This document shows positions 19,544 to 31,464 of a stretch of DNA of 64,000 nucleotides, one piece after another (positions within the stretch are counted from its first letter, which is position 1; each line of letters begins with the position of its first letter). The DNA is from Sophora flavescens (Eukaryota; Streptophyta; Magnoliopsida; Fabales; Fabaceae): NCBI GenBank assembly GCA_030762895.1, contig CM061062.1:140537104-140601103 (forward strand). Reading direction: 5' to 3'. The notes under the pieces were generated by a model. It had not been told where the DNA came from. It saw nothing but the letters and a program-made list of their open reading frames with translations, and searched no databases. The translations under genes and the position numbers were made by a program.

Positions 19544-21414
19544 CTCCCTTCGATCCACAATATAAGAAACAAAATCCTAAAATACACAGACCAAAGAAAT
19601 GTATTGGAACGAGTTAATTGTAATTAATACTCATAAATTTCCAAAAGCATCATTTCTAATTTTAATTAATATTCTCATGGCCTATAATTAATAACATTAA
19701 TTAATAAGGGCAAGATTGGAAATTAATATTTAATATGTAAAAATTGATGCATGTTTCTTATATTTTGGATAAAAAAAAAAGGACTCGTTTTTTTCTTATA
19801 TGTTAGACCAGAGGGAGTACATCTTAATTTGTACAACCTTGCATATGATAGGGAAAAAAAACTTTCTAAAAAGTAAGACCATTTCGTTAAAAATACTCCC
19901 TCCGATCTCTATTATAAGCAAAAAGTCTCCAAGTTTTTGGTCCAATACATAAGCAAATTTTGTTTTTCAATGACTCATTTAATGACATTATTTCCAAAAT
20001 ACCCTTGATTTAATACAAATTCCAATGACTCGTTTAGTGAAGATTGGAGTTTTAGATGAAGGGTAATTTAGGAAACAAACCTAATTTTTTACAAGATTCA
20101 ATGAGATTAACAAACCATTTTAATATGTGTGTTTTATTTAATTTTTGCTTATAACAGAAACCGGATGGAGTAACTCCTGACTCAATTATAAGCAAAAATA
20201 ACTAATTTCACAAAATGAGTTATAATTAATAAACTACCATTTAATTGTCTCGGAAATGTACAATAGTCTTGGAAAAGTAAAGGGAGAATTGATTTGTTTG
20301 GTTAATTTTCTTATTTTTGGAATACTTACATTAAATAGAGTAAGTTGGTTGGATTTTGTTTATATTTGAGTCCAAAAAATACACTCCCTTCGGTCTCTAT
20401 TATAAGCAAAAATTAAATAAAATACATATATTAAGGTGGTTAGTTGATCTCATTTAAAAGGGTCATTGGGAATAAAAAATTACGTTTGTTACCTAAATTA
20501 CCCTTCCTCTTATTTATTAAGCTTGTGTTGTTGAGAATAAAAGGAGTCATTGGAAAATAAAATTGGTATTAAATGAAGGGTATTTTGAGAATAACTTCAT
20601 TAAATAATATAGAAGCAGTTGAAATTTGCTTATATTTTGGAAAAAAAAATCGGAAATTTTTACTTATATTGTGGACCGGAGGGAGTAGGTACTTTTTTTT
20701 GCTAATAATTGAGTCCAGAGGGAGTATAATGAAAATATTTCATCTCAATTAGATATGACAAAATTTCAAGCTGCTCTTCTGAACCCATATATTTACCTAT
20801 AAAATATTACTCTGGACTCAATTATAAGCAAAAAAGTACCTATATTTTTTGGACTCAAATATAAGCAAAATTCAACTACTCCCTCCGGACTCAATTATAA
20901 GCAAAATTAACTAATTTAACACTTATTAAAGAAGATAGTTAATTTAGTAATTGTCTTGATTTATGTAAAAAAAAGAGTTATAATTACTAAACTACCATTT
21001 AATTGTCTTGTGAGTATGCAATACTCTTAGAAAAGTAAAAGGAGAATTGGTTGGATTGGTTAATTTTCTTGATTTTTAGAATACAGACATTAAATAGAGT
21101 TGAGTTCGTAGAATTTTGTTTATATTTGAGTCCAAAAAAATAGGCCTTTTTTTGCTTACAATTGAGTCCAGGTGGAGTAATTCAACTATTTTTAATGTTA
21201 GTGTTCCAAAAATCAAGACAATTGACCGATCCAAACACTTCACCTTTTACTTTTCCAAGAGCATTACATACTCCTGAGATAATTAAAGGGTAATTTAGTA
21301 AGTGTAACTCTTTTTTTTTAACATAAATCAAGGCAATTAAACTAAATTAACTAACTTTCTTAATAAGTGTGAAATTAGTTAATTTTGCTTATAATTGAGT
21401 CCGACCGGAGGAAG
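19544..21414. mobile_element. Nested Stowaway-like MITE cluster, segment 1
   Basis: Multiple short elements carry ctccctccg / cggagggag ends next to TA dinucleotides. Clear units are 19544-19817 (ctcccttcgatccacaatat ... gaccagagggag) and 19896-20170 (ctccctccgatctctattat ... aaccggatggag). Others from 20173 onward have gactcaattataagcaaaa / ttgcttataattgagtcc ends, inserted into or beside one another. This is the Tc1/mariner-related Stowaway pattern. No transposase is present. Confidence 0.85.
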
Positions 21415-21473
21415 TAAAATACATTGAAAATATTCCATATCAATTACCCATTAATACTATGAAAATTGCGACA

Positions 21474-21644
21474 GAGTAGGGTTATTTTGACATTAAAATT
21501 GAACACCCATAGGAGACACACTACTCTTTAGTAGGTTATGAATCACTTTATTCTTTCTCTCTCTTTATTTGATTGGTTCATAACCTACTAAAGGAAAGAT
21601 ATCCCCCATGAGTATTCAATTTTAGTGTCAAAATAACATTACTC
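21474..21644. mobile_element. 171-bp MITE with long TIRs and 9-bp TSD, segment 1
   Basis: Long inverted ends (gagtagggttattttgacat and, at the right, gtcaaaataacattactc) surround a core with tagtaggttatgaa / ttcataacctacta. It is flanked by attgcgaca (21465-21473) and gttgctaca (21645-21653), a 9-bp near-match that suggests a Mutator-like origin. Copies are at 39289-39459 and 53117-53287. Confidence 0.75.
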
Positions 21645-21654
21645 GTTGCTACAT

Positions 21655-22669
21655 TATTAACTTTCTAACTTCCTTTCTACAAAAGCTTCGCTGCTTATTT
21701 GAACAAAAACCCATTTGCACAAACATAATATATATGAATAAATATCCCAATGAAAACCACGGTTACAAACAAGCCTTATTCTTTAAATGAAAAATTTAAC
21801 AGGGCAATATAAATTCTGCGTCATGTATAAGATCAAGAAAGCAACATGAATTTTTTGGGAATCGATCCACATAAAAAAAAAGATCTATACTCAAAATAAA
21901 AAATTTCTAGGGTACCTGTTTTTGAGCAAATTAAAGTGTCGATAAATTAATGGGTATAACATATACGATGGATCTGCTGGATTATGTACAGATTTTACAC
22001 CTCTTATCTTTTTTTCTTTTTTTTTTTATAGATAAATGTTAATAATTAGTACTAGTATGTTATGTTAGTGGTGGGGGTTGAGTCCATGACCTCCTTATCA
22101 CTTCAATCCCTATGTCCCTCTCTTGCACCTCTTATCTAAGTGCTTAAACATATTAGTTGTATCCCATAATCTCATGGTTTGCAATAAATCTGTTTGATTT
22201 TGAAGGGCGAGTTGCTAGAAATGACTAATGTTGGAGATATGGCTCACAAGGCTACATATTTTTGTACAAAGTAAAATGGATGCATCCATTAAAAGAACCA
22301 ACCGCAAGTAAATTATCAGTTCAAACTAAGATACTGAGGATGATAACTGATATAAAAAAATAATTATATCAATAAATATAAATTTAAAAAAATCTATGTT
22401 AATTGATTGGTTGATTTACACAATATGGGTATCCTATATAAACAACATAAAGGTTGAAGACAAATCATAGTTAAATGAATTAGATCCTGACAGAAATATT
22501 TTAAATTTTTGAACAGTTAATTCAATAAATTTAAGATCTTTCATATCAAGATAAATCCTAGTTACTTGAATAAACTTGCTTGCTCACAAGTTTACCGTTA
22601 CTTATATAAAGACCCTTACTAAAATAATATTTCATGTATATTCAAGAATAAAAAAAAAGAACAGCAGTC
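21655..22669 (+). promoter_or_regulatory. Upstream region of B3 pseudogene C
   Basis: Shared with the regions before G and I. It carries a SINE-like insert at 22010-22122 and a TATATAAA box about 66 bp before the ATG. No gene is visible. Confidence 0.55.
22010..22122 (-). mobile_element. SINE-like retroposon in alpha-lineage promoter (C)
   Basis: It is bracketed by 15-bp near-identical flanks, ttacacctcttatct (21995-22009) and ttgcacctcttatct (22123-22137). The T-rich left end is a reversed A-tail, and ggactcaacccc on the minus strand resembles a box B. The uninterrupted target is seen before copies A, B, D, H and J. Copies are before G (39831-39929) and I (53652-53759). Confidence 0.75.
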
Positions 22670-23298
22670 ATGGATTATATTAGTATTGTTAGAGATTAAA
22701 AGTGGAGGCACTTTCTATATCTCGTTGGTGATGCTGATCATGATAGTGGTACCTCTCCAAGAAGCATAAAAGAAAAATTTTCTAACATGGAGGGTCCATC
22801 ATCGTGTTCACCACAAGGCTTGCCTAAAGAATTCAAGAAGAAGTTCAAGGAGATGTGTGGAGAAAATGCCATCAATATAGTTATTGAAAAGAAGCTATTC
22901 AAATCTGATGTTGCAAAGAACAATAATAGGCTTTCAATGCCTTTCAACCAAATAGCAAGTTTTGGTTTCTTGAGTGAAACTGAGATAAAACTTCTTGATG
23001 AGCAATATGCTATTGAGGTATCTTTGATCCATAAGCCTGCAAGGAATGGAGTTGCTCTTAAGGAGAGTACCCTTCAATTTAGACAGCGGGATATGCGCAA
23101 GAGTGATGAAAGTGAAAGTGATGATAGTAAAAAGTGTTCTATGTATGTGTTGAAAGCTAAATGGAAAGAAATTGTCCAAGAGAGGATGAACTTAAGGCTG
23201 GAGATGAAGTTCAAATTTCGGCATCCAGGAAAGTTGATGAAGATAGACTTTGTATGGCTCTTTCTAAAGTTCCAAGTAAAAAACCAGACCAAGATTGA
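22670..23298 (+). pseudogene. B3-domain gene copy C, alpha lineage, disrupted
   Basis: The ancestral ATG remains, but codon 10 is TAA (22697-22699). It shares with G and I an in-frame 30-bp deletion (residues 21-30 of the intact copies) and a 1-bp loss in ggtaccctctcc near 22750. An extra A near 22774 compensates the frame. A 2-bp insertion at gtccaagagagg (23177-23182) then shifts the C-terminal half. An open frame from the internal ATG at 22787 to 23383 therefore encodes only the first two-thirds of the B3 domain, followed by the alternate-frame tail ending EVCAIVEAKQQPQ....FDKLI. It is unlikely to encode a functional B3 protein. Confidence 0.92.
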
Positions 23299-24001
23299 AG
23301 TGTGCGCCATTGTTGAAGCAAAACAGCAACCCCAAGTAATTGTTAGAGAGGTTATTCAAAGTTGTTTTGATAAATTGATCTAGTGAGAGATAATAACAAA
23401 ATAATAATTTTAGTATTACATTGCTCTAACTTTAAAAAAATTTGGTTTTCTATGTATTAGTGAGACTTTAGTATTTTTCTGATTTTCAATCAATTGGTTA
23501 AGGAAATTTTGAGTCACCCATGCTAATTTTTTTTTTCAATAGTTTATTATGTGTCATTATGTCAAAATATGATCCTAGCAAAGTGTGAAGAACTCCAGTG
23601 TCACGGTTATAAATAATAAACGTACGCTCGAATGCCTAAAATAGTAAAATGGAAAAGCATCTAGCACCTGTCAAAATAAATTGTGTAACTAGAATATCAA
23701 CCTGACATTCTACTTTAACTCATTTTCAGATAGTTTTTATCTCTGGGTCTTCAGAGCATCCACAACTTCTGCATCAAGATTGTGCTTTAATAATCTACCT
23801 TGAAAAGAAGTGGATCTTAATTTGCTCTTGAAGCATCCTTTCAACCTCCATTTGTGATGCCTTGATGTCAGTAACCAAATGATAGTTAGATTTATTTTCT
23901 GAAAATGATGATTTTAGTACTTCGACCTGATATTACAAATAAGGTTAGTTTCAAAATGTAGTTCAAATGCAAAATGGGCTTTATATCCTTTTAAGATTTG
24001 G
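23299..24001. other. Shared downstream segment of copy C
   Basis: Homologous to 8571-9240, with the same minus-strand relic at about 23705-23885 (VERMLQEQIKIHF; LDAEVVDALKTQRQKLSEN). It includes the empty target site (caaatgcaaaatgggcttta, near 23966) of the 3.8-kb LTR. No gene is visible. Confidence 0.5.
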
Positions 24002-24009
24002 AATGTTAG

Positions 24010-24637
24010 TAGCGAATAATTTGTACTCTATTCATTGGGTACCCATAAAAATTATCTACAATGGTGATAATTATCCGTACAATGGGTAAGGGTCCTGGTA
24101 CAGGTAATTATCCGAAAATTTGAATGGGTATGGGTGCGGGTACAGGTACTACGGTACCCACCCCGCACCCGCACATATGTATATGTATATATAATTATTT
24201 ATTTATTTATATTACTGATATTTATAATTTTAACTATATATAATACAAATTTTAAAACTAAAATCAATCTAAAGATTCTTAACTTTCTAAACCTAGTTAT
24301 ATCTATGATTCCTTTTTGGATGTTTTTATTTATATAGATATTTTTTTTGTTACATTTAAATATTTTAATTTTTAATGTTTTATGAGTATATTTAAAAGAT
24401 CTTTGAATTGTTTTTTGATTGTTATAACGTTTCTTTTGTTATTTATTGCTTTTTCACATTTAAAGTGTGGGTAACATGTGCGAGTACGTATACTTAGGTA
24501 CTCAAAAGGTACAGGTAAGGGTACTAAAGTTGCTACCCACGTCGACACATGTCCGAGTACGAGTAATTTTTTCAAATACAAGTATGGAAACGAATACTAT
24601 ATAATACCCTATCCAGATATACCCATTGCCATCCCTA
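24010..24637. mobile_element. hAT-like non-autonomous element, copy 2
   Basis: Same element and same aatgttag target duplication (24002-24009 and 24638-24645) as at 13066, so it was inherited through segmental duplication rather than inserted independently. Confidence 0.85.
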
Positions 24638-24645
24638 AATGTTAG

Positions 24646-26094
24646 ATCTTCCCTTTGTAAAACTATGCTTCATTTTATTATAATAAATAAGTAAAATGAA
24701 GCTCCCTACTTAATTAAATTAATAGAGATTGTCCATTCCAGGAGAAAATTAAAATGAGTACTATTAGTATGATTCATACATAAGCATTCGAATCTACGAT
24801 GTCCCAGATTTTTTCATGAATTGATTATCCTCTTCATAAAAAAGTATATTAAGATAATGATAGTTTTACATGTAATTTCTTTTTCATATAACTCGCATAA
24901 GGCTGACTTGGGATTTTTTTTTTTTGGTAACTCAATCTATTCAACAATTTACTTGCAAAGAAAAAAAAAATATTTCCTCTCTTTGCAACGTTTATGGTTT
25001 TGGGTCCTTAATAATATTTTTGTTTACGAAACAAATCAACCAAATTTTTTTTAAAGACAATTATATCCGAGATATGCAAGAGAGTCTATATGTGTAATTA
25101 ACTACCATTATCCATAATATTATAATTGACAGATTTTTTTTTATTTAGTGATGATTTTGTGTTGCTTTTTAAAAGAAAAAATATTACTTCTTATTTATTG
25201 AGTGGAACCGCTCCTAATTAACCTTGCTACTCAGAAGTCATGGTCGTCTATAGGGGTATCTTTCATATTGTACCGTATAAATATGTTACGGAAGAATATG
25301 GAACATAGATGAGATTGAAAATATTATAATGAAATATTATTTAGTGATTAATTCAATAGCAAATCACCATTTTGATCCCTGAAAATGTAGGGAAGTGGCA
25401 AGTTGATCCCTCACTTTAAGAATTTAGCAAAAACATCTCCCAAATTAAAAAAAGCTAATCATGTTAATCCAATTTGATGACTTTCTCAATTTGAAAGACT
25501 CGAAGGTTGGGAGATTTTACACCTCTTATCTAATATAAGTGCTTACACCTATTAATTGTATCCCATAATCTCGTAGTTTGCAATAAATCTGTTTGATTTT
25601 GAAGGGAAGTTGCTAGAAAGTACCCCTGTTGGAGATATATATGGCTCAAATGGCCAATAAATCTCTCAACCTTTGAGTCTTCCAAATTGAAAAAGTAAAA
25701 TGGATGCAGCCAATATAACAACCAACTGCAAGTAAATTATCGGTTCAAACTAAGATACTGAGGACGATAATTCATATAAAAAAACAATTATATCAATAAA
25801 TATAAATAAAGAAATATCTATGTTAATTGATTGGTTGATTTACATGATATGGGTATCCTACATAAACAACATAAAGGTTGAAGACAAATCATAGTTAACT
25901 GAATTAGATCCTGACATAAATATTTTAAATCTTTGGACAATTAATTCAATAAATTTAAGATCTTTCAAATCAAGTTAAATCCTAGTTACTTGAATAAACT
26001 TGCTTGCTCACAAGTTTACTGTTACTTATATAAAGACCCTTACTAAAATAATATTTCATGCATATTCAAGAATAAAAAAAAAAGAACAGCAGTC
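24646..26094 (+). promoter_or_regulatory. Upstream region of B3 pseudogene D, gamma type
   Basis: Matches 13708-15156, including the inverted-repeat structure (arms near 25488-25519 and 25661-25692) and a TATATAAA box 66 bp before the ATG. No separate gene is visible. Confidence 0.55.
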
Positions 26095-26751
26095 ATGGAT
26101 TATATTAGTATTGTTAGAGATGAAAAGTGGAGGCACTTTCTATGTCTCGTTGAAGCCTCTGTTACTTCTCCAGAAACAAATGGTGATGCTGATCATGGTA
26201 GTGGTACCCTCTCCAAGAAGCACAAAAGAAAATTTTCTGACATGGACGATCCATCATCATGTTCACCGCAAGGCTTGCCAAAAGAATTGAAGAAAAAGTT
26301 CAAGCAGATATATGGAGAAAATGCTATCACTATGGTTATTGAAAAGAAGCTATTTAAAACAGATGTTGTAAAGAACGATAATAGACTTTCAATGCCTTTC
26401 AACCAAATAGCAAGTTTTGGTTTCTTGAGTGAAACTGAGATAAAACTTCTTGATGAGCAATATGCTATTGAGGTATCCTAGATCAATAAGCCTGCAAGGA
26501 ATGGAGTTGCTCTTAAGGAGAGTACCCTTCAATTTAGATAGTGGGATATACGCAAGAGTGATGAAAGTGAAAGTGATGATAGTGAAAAGTGTTCTATGTA
26601 TGTGTTGAAAGCTAAATGGAATGAAATTGTCCAAGAGGATGAACTTAAGGCTGGAGATGAAGTTCAAATTTGGGCATCCAGGAAAGTTGATGAAGATAGA
26701 CTTTGTAAGGCTCTTGTTAAAGTTCCAAGTAAAAAACCAGACCAAGATTGA
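26095..26751 (+). pseudogene. B3-domain gene copy D, gamma/beta chimera, nonsense codons
   Basis: Full-length 657-bp copy with no frameshift. Codon 129 is TAG (26479-26481, intact copies TTG) and codon 149 is TAG (26539-26541, intact CAG), so translation would end inside the B3 domain. The N-terminal part and upstream region are gamma-like (SPETNGDADHGSGTLSKKHK). From about residue 62 on it matches copy A (KELKKKF, KNDNRLS, LCKALVKV, and trailer gaagaaaaacagctacccca). This suggests recombination between lineages before the stops arose. Confidence 0.9.
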
Positions 26752-27450
26752 AGTGTGCGCCATTGTTGAAGAAAAACAGCTACCCCAAGCAATGTTAGAT
26801 AGGTTATTCAATTTAGTTTTGACAAATTGGTCTAGTACTGAGAGATAAATGCTCTAACTTTAAAAAAAAATTGGTTTTTTTATAGCTTTATGTTTTTAGC
26901 CCTATGTATTACTGTGACTTTAGTATTTTTCTATTTTTCAATCAATTGTTAAGGAAATTTCAAGTCACCAATGGTAGTTTTTTTTTTCAATAGTTTATTA
27001 TGTGTCATTATGTCAAAATATGATCCAAACAATGTGTGAAGAACTCCGGTGTCACGGTTATAAATAATAAACGTATGCTCGAATGCCTAAAATAGTAAAA
27101 TGGAAAAGCATCTAGCACTTGTCAAAATAAACTGTGTAACTAGAATATCAACCTGACATTCTACTTTAACTCATTTTCAGATAGTTTTTGCCTCTGGTCT
27201 TCAGAGCATCCACAACTTCTGCATCAAGATTGTGCTTTAATAATCTACCTTGAAAAGAAGTGGATCTTAATTTGCTCTTGAAGCATCCTTTCAACCTCCT
27301 TTTGCGATGCCTTGATGTAGTAACCAAATCATAGTTAGATTAGTTTTCTGAAAATAATGATTTTATTACTTCGACCTAATATTACAAATAAGGTTAGTTT
27401 CAAAATGCAGTTCAAATGTAAAATGGGCTTTATATCCTTTTACGATTTGG
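26752..27450. other. Shared downstream segment of copy D
   Basis: Homologous to 8571-9240 and closest to it, including the acaaattggtctagtactga trailer. It holds the minus-strand relic at about 27155-27335. No gene is visible. Confidence 0.45.
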
Positions 27451-27458
27451 AATGTTAG

Positions 27459-27628
27459 TAGCGAACAATTTGTATTCTATCCATTGGATACCCATAAAAA
27501 TTACCCACGATGGTGATAATTATCCGTACAATGGGTAAGGGTTCGGGTACAGGTAGTTACCCGAAAATTTGAATGGGTATGGGTGCGGGTACAGGTACTA
27601 CGATACCCACCCCGCACCCGCACATATG

Positions 27629-27665
<37 letters not shown>

Positions 27666-28114
27666 TTATTTATTTATTTAATTATATTGCTGATATATAT
27701 AATTTTAACTATATATAATACAAATTTTAAAACTAAAATCAATCTAAAGATTCTTAACTTTCTAAACCTAGTTATATCTATAATTCCTTTTTGGATGTTT
27801 TTATTTATTTAAATATTTTTTTTGTTACATTTAAATATTTTAATTTTTAATGTTTTATGAGCATATTTAAAAGATCTTTGAATCGTTTTTTTAATTGTTA
27901 TAACGTTTCTTTTGTTATTTATTGCTTTTCCACATTTAAAGTGTGGGTATCATGTGCGAGTACGTATACTTATGTATCCAAAGGGTTACGGGTAAGGGTA
28001 CTAAAATTGCTACCCACGCCGACACATGTCCGGGTACGAGTAATTTTTTCAAATACGATTATGGAGACAGATACTATATAATACCCTACCCATATCTACC
28101 CATTGTCATCCCTA
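27459..28114. mobile_element. hAT-like non-autonomous element, copy 3
   Basis: Same position and aatgttag duplication (27451-27458 and 28115-28122) as the other copies. It is enlarged to 656 bp by a (TA)n expansion at about 27635-27660. Confidence 0.85.
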
Positions 28115-28122
28115 AATGTTAG

Positions 28123-28841
28123 ATCTTCCCTTTGCAAAACTATGCTTCATTTTATTAGAATAAATAAGTAAAATGAAGCTCCCTACTTAATTAAATTAAA
28201 AGATATTGTGCTTTCCAGGAGAAAATTAAAATGGGTACTATTAGTATGATTCATACATAAGCATTCGAATTTACGATGACGTCTCAGATTTTTTTCATGA
28301 ATTGATTATCCTCTTCATAAAAAAATATATTAAGATAATGATAGTTTTACATGTAATTTCTTTTTCATATAACTCGCATAAGACTGACTTGGTTTTTTTT
28401 TTTTTTTTGTAACTCAATCTATTCAACAATTTACTTGCAAAGAAAAAAAATCTTTCCTCTTTTTGCAACGTTTATGGTTTTGGGTCCTTAATAATATTTT
28501 TGTTTACAAAACAAATCATACCATATAAAAAAACAATTATATCAATAAATATAAATAAAGAAAAATCTATGTTAATTGATTGGTTGATTTACATGATATG
28601 GGTATCCTACATAAACAACATAAAGGTTGAAGACAAATCATAGTTAACTGAATTAGATCCTGACATAAATATTTTAAATTTTTGGACAATTAATTCAATA
28701 AATTTAAGATCTTTCAAATCAAGATAAGTCCTAGTTACTTGAATAAACTTGCTTGCTCACAAGTTTACTGTTACTTATATAAAGACCCTTACTAAAATAA
28801 TATTTCATGCATATTCAAGAATAAAAAAAAGAACAGCAGTC
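28123..28841 (+). promoter_or_regulatory. Shortened upstream region of gene E
   Basis: After 28519 (acaaatca) the sequence jumps directly to the proximal promoter (taccatataaaaaaacaatt). About 1.25 kb present before B, H and J, including the inverted repeat, is missing. The TATA box (28776-28783) is intact. Confidence 0.6.
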
Positions 28842-29498
28842 ATGGATTATATTAGTATTGTTAGAGATGAAAAGTGGAGGCACTTTCTATGTCTCGTTGA
28901 AGCCTCTGTTGCTTCTCCAGAAACAAATGGTGATGCTGATCATGGTAGTGGGACCCTCTCCAAGAAGCACAAAAGAAAATTTTCTGACATGGAGGGTCCA
29001 TCATCATGTCCACCGCAAGACTTGCCTAAAGAATTCAAGAAAACGTTCAAGGAGATGTGTGGAGAAAATGCTATCACTATGGTTATTGAAAAGAAGCTAT
29101 TCAAAACTGATGTTGCAAAGAACAATAATAGACTTTCAATGCCTTTCAACCAAATAGCAAGTTTTGGTTTCTTGAGTGAAACTGAGATAAAACTTCTTGA
29201 TGAGCAATATGCTATTGATGTATCTTTGATCCATAAGCCTGCAAGGAATGGAGTTGCTCTTATGGAGAGTACCCTTCAATTTAGGCAGTGGGATATGCGC
29301 AAGAGTGATGAAAGTGAAAGTGATGATAGTAAAAAGTGTTCTATGTATGTGTTGAAAGCTAAATGGAATGAAATTGTCCAAGAGGATGAACTTAAGGTTG
29401 GAGATGAAGTTCAAATTTGGGCATCCAGGAAAGTTGATGAAGATAGACTTTGTATGGCTCTTGTTAAAGTTCCAAGTAAAAAACCAGGCCAAGATTGA
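28842..29498 (+). CDS. B3-domain transcription factor-like protein (DUF313-like), gene E
   Basis: A 218-residue intact frame with the same architecture as gene B: basic KKHKRK at 41-46 and B3 domain at about 78-210, with WNEIVQEDELKVGDEVQIW near 175-193. Copy-specific changes are T24A, DD to EG at 51-52, E126D and A186V. The EG pair is alpha/beta-like (SDMEGPSS), hinting at local sequence exchange. TATATAAA is 66 bp before the ATG. It has lost the distal upstream region found before B, H and J, and its stop is only about 1.07 kb from the next B3 start. A role in transcriptional regulation is inferred from the domain only. Confidence 0.88.
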   Translation: MDYISIVRDEKWRHFLCLVEASVASPETNGDADHGSGTLSKKHKRKFSDMEGPSSCPPQDLPKEFKKTFKEMCGENAITMVIEKKLFKTDVAKNNNRLSMPFNQIASFGFLSETEIKLLDEQYAIDVSLIHKPARNGVALMESTLQFRQWDMRKSDESESDDSKKCSMYVLKAKWNEIVQEDELKVGDEVQIWASRKVDEDRLCMALVKVPSKKPGQD

Positions 29499-29754
29499 AG
29501 TGTGCGTCATTGTTGAAGCAAATCAGCAACCCCAAATAATTGTTAGAGAGGTTGCTCAAAGTTGTTTTGATAAATTGGTCTAGTGAGAGATAAATACCTA
29601 TGAATTTTTGTAATTTTTTTTTATTCTCTAAATACCTATGATTTTGTTATTACATTGCTCTAACTTTAAATAATTGATTTTTTTATAGTTTTATTTTTTT
29701 AGCCCTTATTATGACTTTAGTATATTTCTTTCTTCGAGAGTTTAATTACTATTT

Positions 29755-29905
29755 ACTCTCAGTGTAAAAAATTTTATACTGTCAACCAATCAAAAATCAA
29801 GGTTTGAATGCTTTTTAAGGTGGTTAGAATAAGAGTTAAAGATTTTTCATAATTTATCAATTTCTGATTGGTTGACAGTGTAAAAAATCTTTACAGTATC
29901 AATGT
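29755..29905. mobile_element. MITE with about 45-bp inverted ends
   Basis: The left arm agtgtaaaaaattttatact plus gtcaaccaatca is mirrored by the right arm tgattggttgac plus agtgtaaaaaatctttacag. It is found only in this spacer. The flanks do not give a clear target duplication, so the family is unassigned. Confidence 0.65.
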
Positions 29906-30202
29906 ATATCAATTAAATCCTTTTAGTATTTGGAATGTTGATCTACCATTTGTAAAACTATATATGCTTCCATTTTATTAGAATAAATAAATTAAATGCA
30001 GCTCCCAACTAAAATTAAAAGAGATTGTCCATTCCATGAGAAGGGGCGCATTGTAGAATTTCCCCCCTTTTTTTTTCTTTGATTTCTGCCAATAATAATA
30101 ATGGGTTTTATATAATAGGTTTGAACTTTGAATGTTTGATAATGGAATACCACTCCATTGACACAACCGTGTTTTCCTAATTCCTACCAACGCAATGTGT
30201 CC

Positions 30203-30282
30203 CTTCTCAGTTTTCAGTTATCAATTTTAAACTTCTCAGTTTTCAGTTATCAATTTTAAACTTCTCAGTTTTCAGTTCTCAA
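30203..30282. repeat. 29-bp tandem repeat, about 2.7 copies
   Basis: The unit cttctcagttttcagttatc plus aattttaaa starts at 30203, 30232 and 30261. It lies in the gene F upstream region where other copies have the inverted repeat. Confidence 0.92.
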
Positions 30283-30563
30283 TAAATATAAATAAAGAAA
30301 AATCTATCGATTGGTTGATTTACAAGATATGGGTATCCTACATAAACAACATGAAGATTGAAGACAAATCATAGTTAGATCCTGACATAAATATTTTAAA
30401 TCTTTGGACAATTAATTCAATAAATTTAAGATCTTTCAAATCAAGATAAATCATAGTTACTTGAATAAACTTGCTTGCTCACAAGTTTACCGTTACTTAT
30501 ATAAAGATCCTTGCTAAAATAATATTTCATGCATATTCAAGAATAAAAAAAAGAACAACAGTC

Positions 30564-31220
30564 ATGGATTATATTAGTATTGTTAGAGATGAAAAGTGGA
30601 GGCACTTTCTATGTCTCGTTGAAGCCTCTGTTACTTCTCCAGAAACAAATGGTGATGCTGATCATGGTAGTGGGACCCTCTCCAAGAAGCACAAAAGAAA
30701 ATTTTCTGACATTGACGATCCATCATCATGTCCACCGCAAGACTTGCCTAAAGAATTCAAGAAAACGTTCAAGGAGATGTGTGGAGAAAATGCTATCACT
30801 ATGGTTATTGAAAAGAAGCTATTCAAAACTGATGTTGCAAAGAACAATAATAGACTTTCAATGCCTTTCAACCAAATAGCAAGTTTTGGTTTCTTGAGTG
30901 AAACTGAGATAAAACTTCTTGATGAGCAATATGCTATTGAGGTATCTTTGATCCATAAGCCTGCAAGGAATGGAGTTGCTCTTATGGAGAGTACCCTTCA
31001 ATTTAGGCAGTGGGATATACGCAAGAGTGATGAAAGTGAAAGTGATGATAGTAAAAAGTGTTCTATGTATGTGTTGAAAGCTAAATGGAATGAAATTGTC
31101 CAAGAGGATGAACTTAAGGCCGGAGATGAAGTTCAAATTTGGGCATCCAGGAAAGTTGATGAAGATAAACTTTGTATGGCTCTTGTTAAAGTTCCAAGTA
31201 AAAAAACAGGCCAAGATTGA
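30564..31220 (+). CDS. B3-domain transcription factor-like protein (DUF313-like), gene F
   Basis: A 218-residue intact frame of gamma type, with KKHKRK at 41-46 and B3 at 78-210. Copy-specific changes are M50I, M152I, R202K and P215T, all conservative or outside the core strands, so it is the copy closest to the family consensus. TATATAAA at 30498. The upstream region is short because gene E ends about 1 kb before it. Downstream it runs straight into the GC-rich host-gene block, as do B, H and J, so F occupies the second B3 position of this segment. Confidence 0.88.
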   Translation: MDYISIVRDEKWRHFLCLVEASVTSPETNGDADHGSGTLSKKHKRKFSDIDDPSSCPPQDLPKEFKKTFKEMCGENAITMVIEKKLFKTDVAKNNNRLSMPFNQIASFGFLSETEIKLLDEQYAIEVSLIHKPARNGVALMESTLQFRQWDIRKSDESESDDSKKCSMYVLKAKWNEIVQEDELKAGDEVQIWASRKVDEDKLCMALVKVPSKKTGQD

Positions 31221-31464
31221 AGTGTGTGCCATTGTTGAAGCAAATCAGCAACCCCAAGTAATTGTTAGAGAGGTTACTCAAAGTTGTTTTGATAGATTGG
31301 TCTAGTGAGAGATAAATACCTATGAATTTTTTAAATTTTTTTTATTCTCTAAATACCTATGATTTTGTTATTACATTGCTCTAACTTTAAATAATTGATT
31401 TTTTTATAGCTTTATTTTTTTAGTTTTCAGTTTTCACATCTGTCTTTCAATCTTTTCCATTTTT

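Larger units (their letters stand above)
29499..30563 (+). promoter_or_regulatory. Compact spacer between genes E and F
   Basis: A short intergene joining E's trailer to F's promoter. It contains a MITE at about 29755-29905, the hAT empty site near 29935 (ggaatgttgatctacc, then tttgtaaaac), an AT-rich tract, and a 29-bp tandem repeat. F's TATA box is at 30498-30505. A minus-strand open frame at 29978-30190 has no recognisable motif and is not called. Confidence 0.6.
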
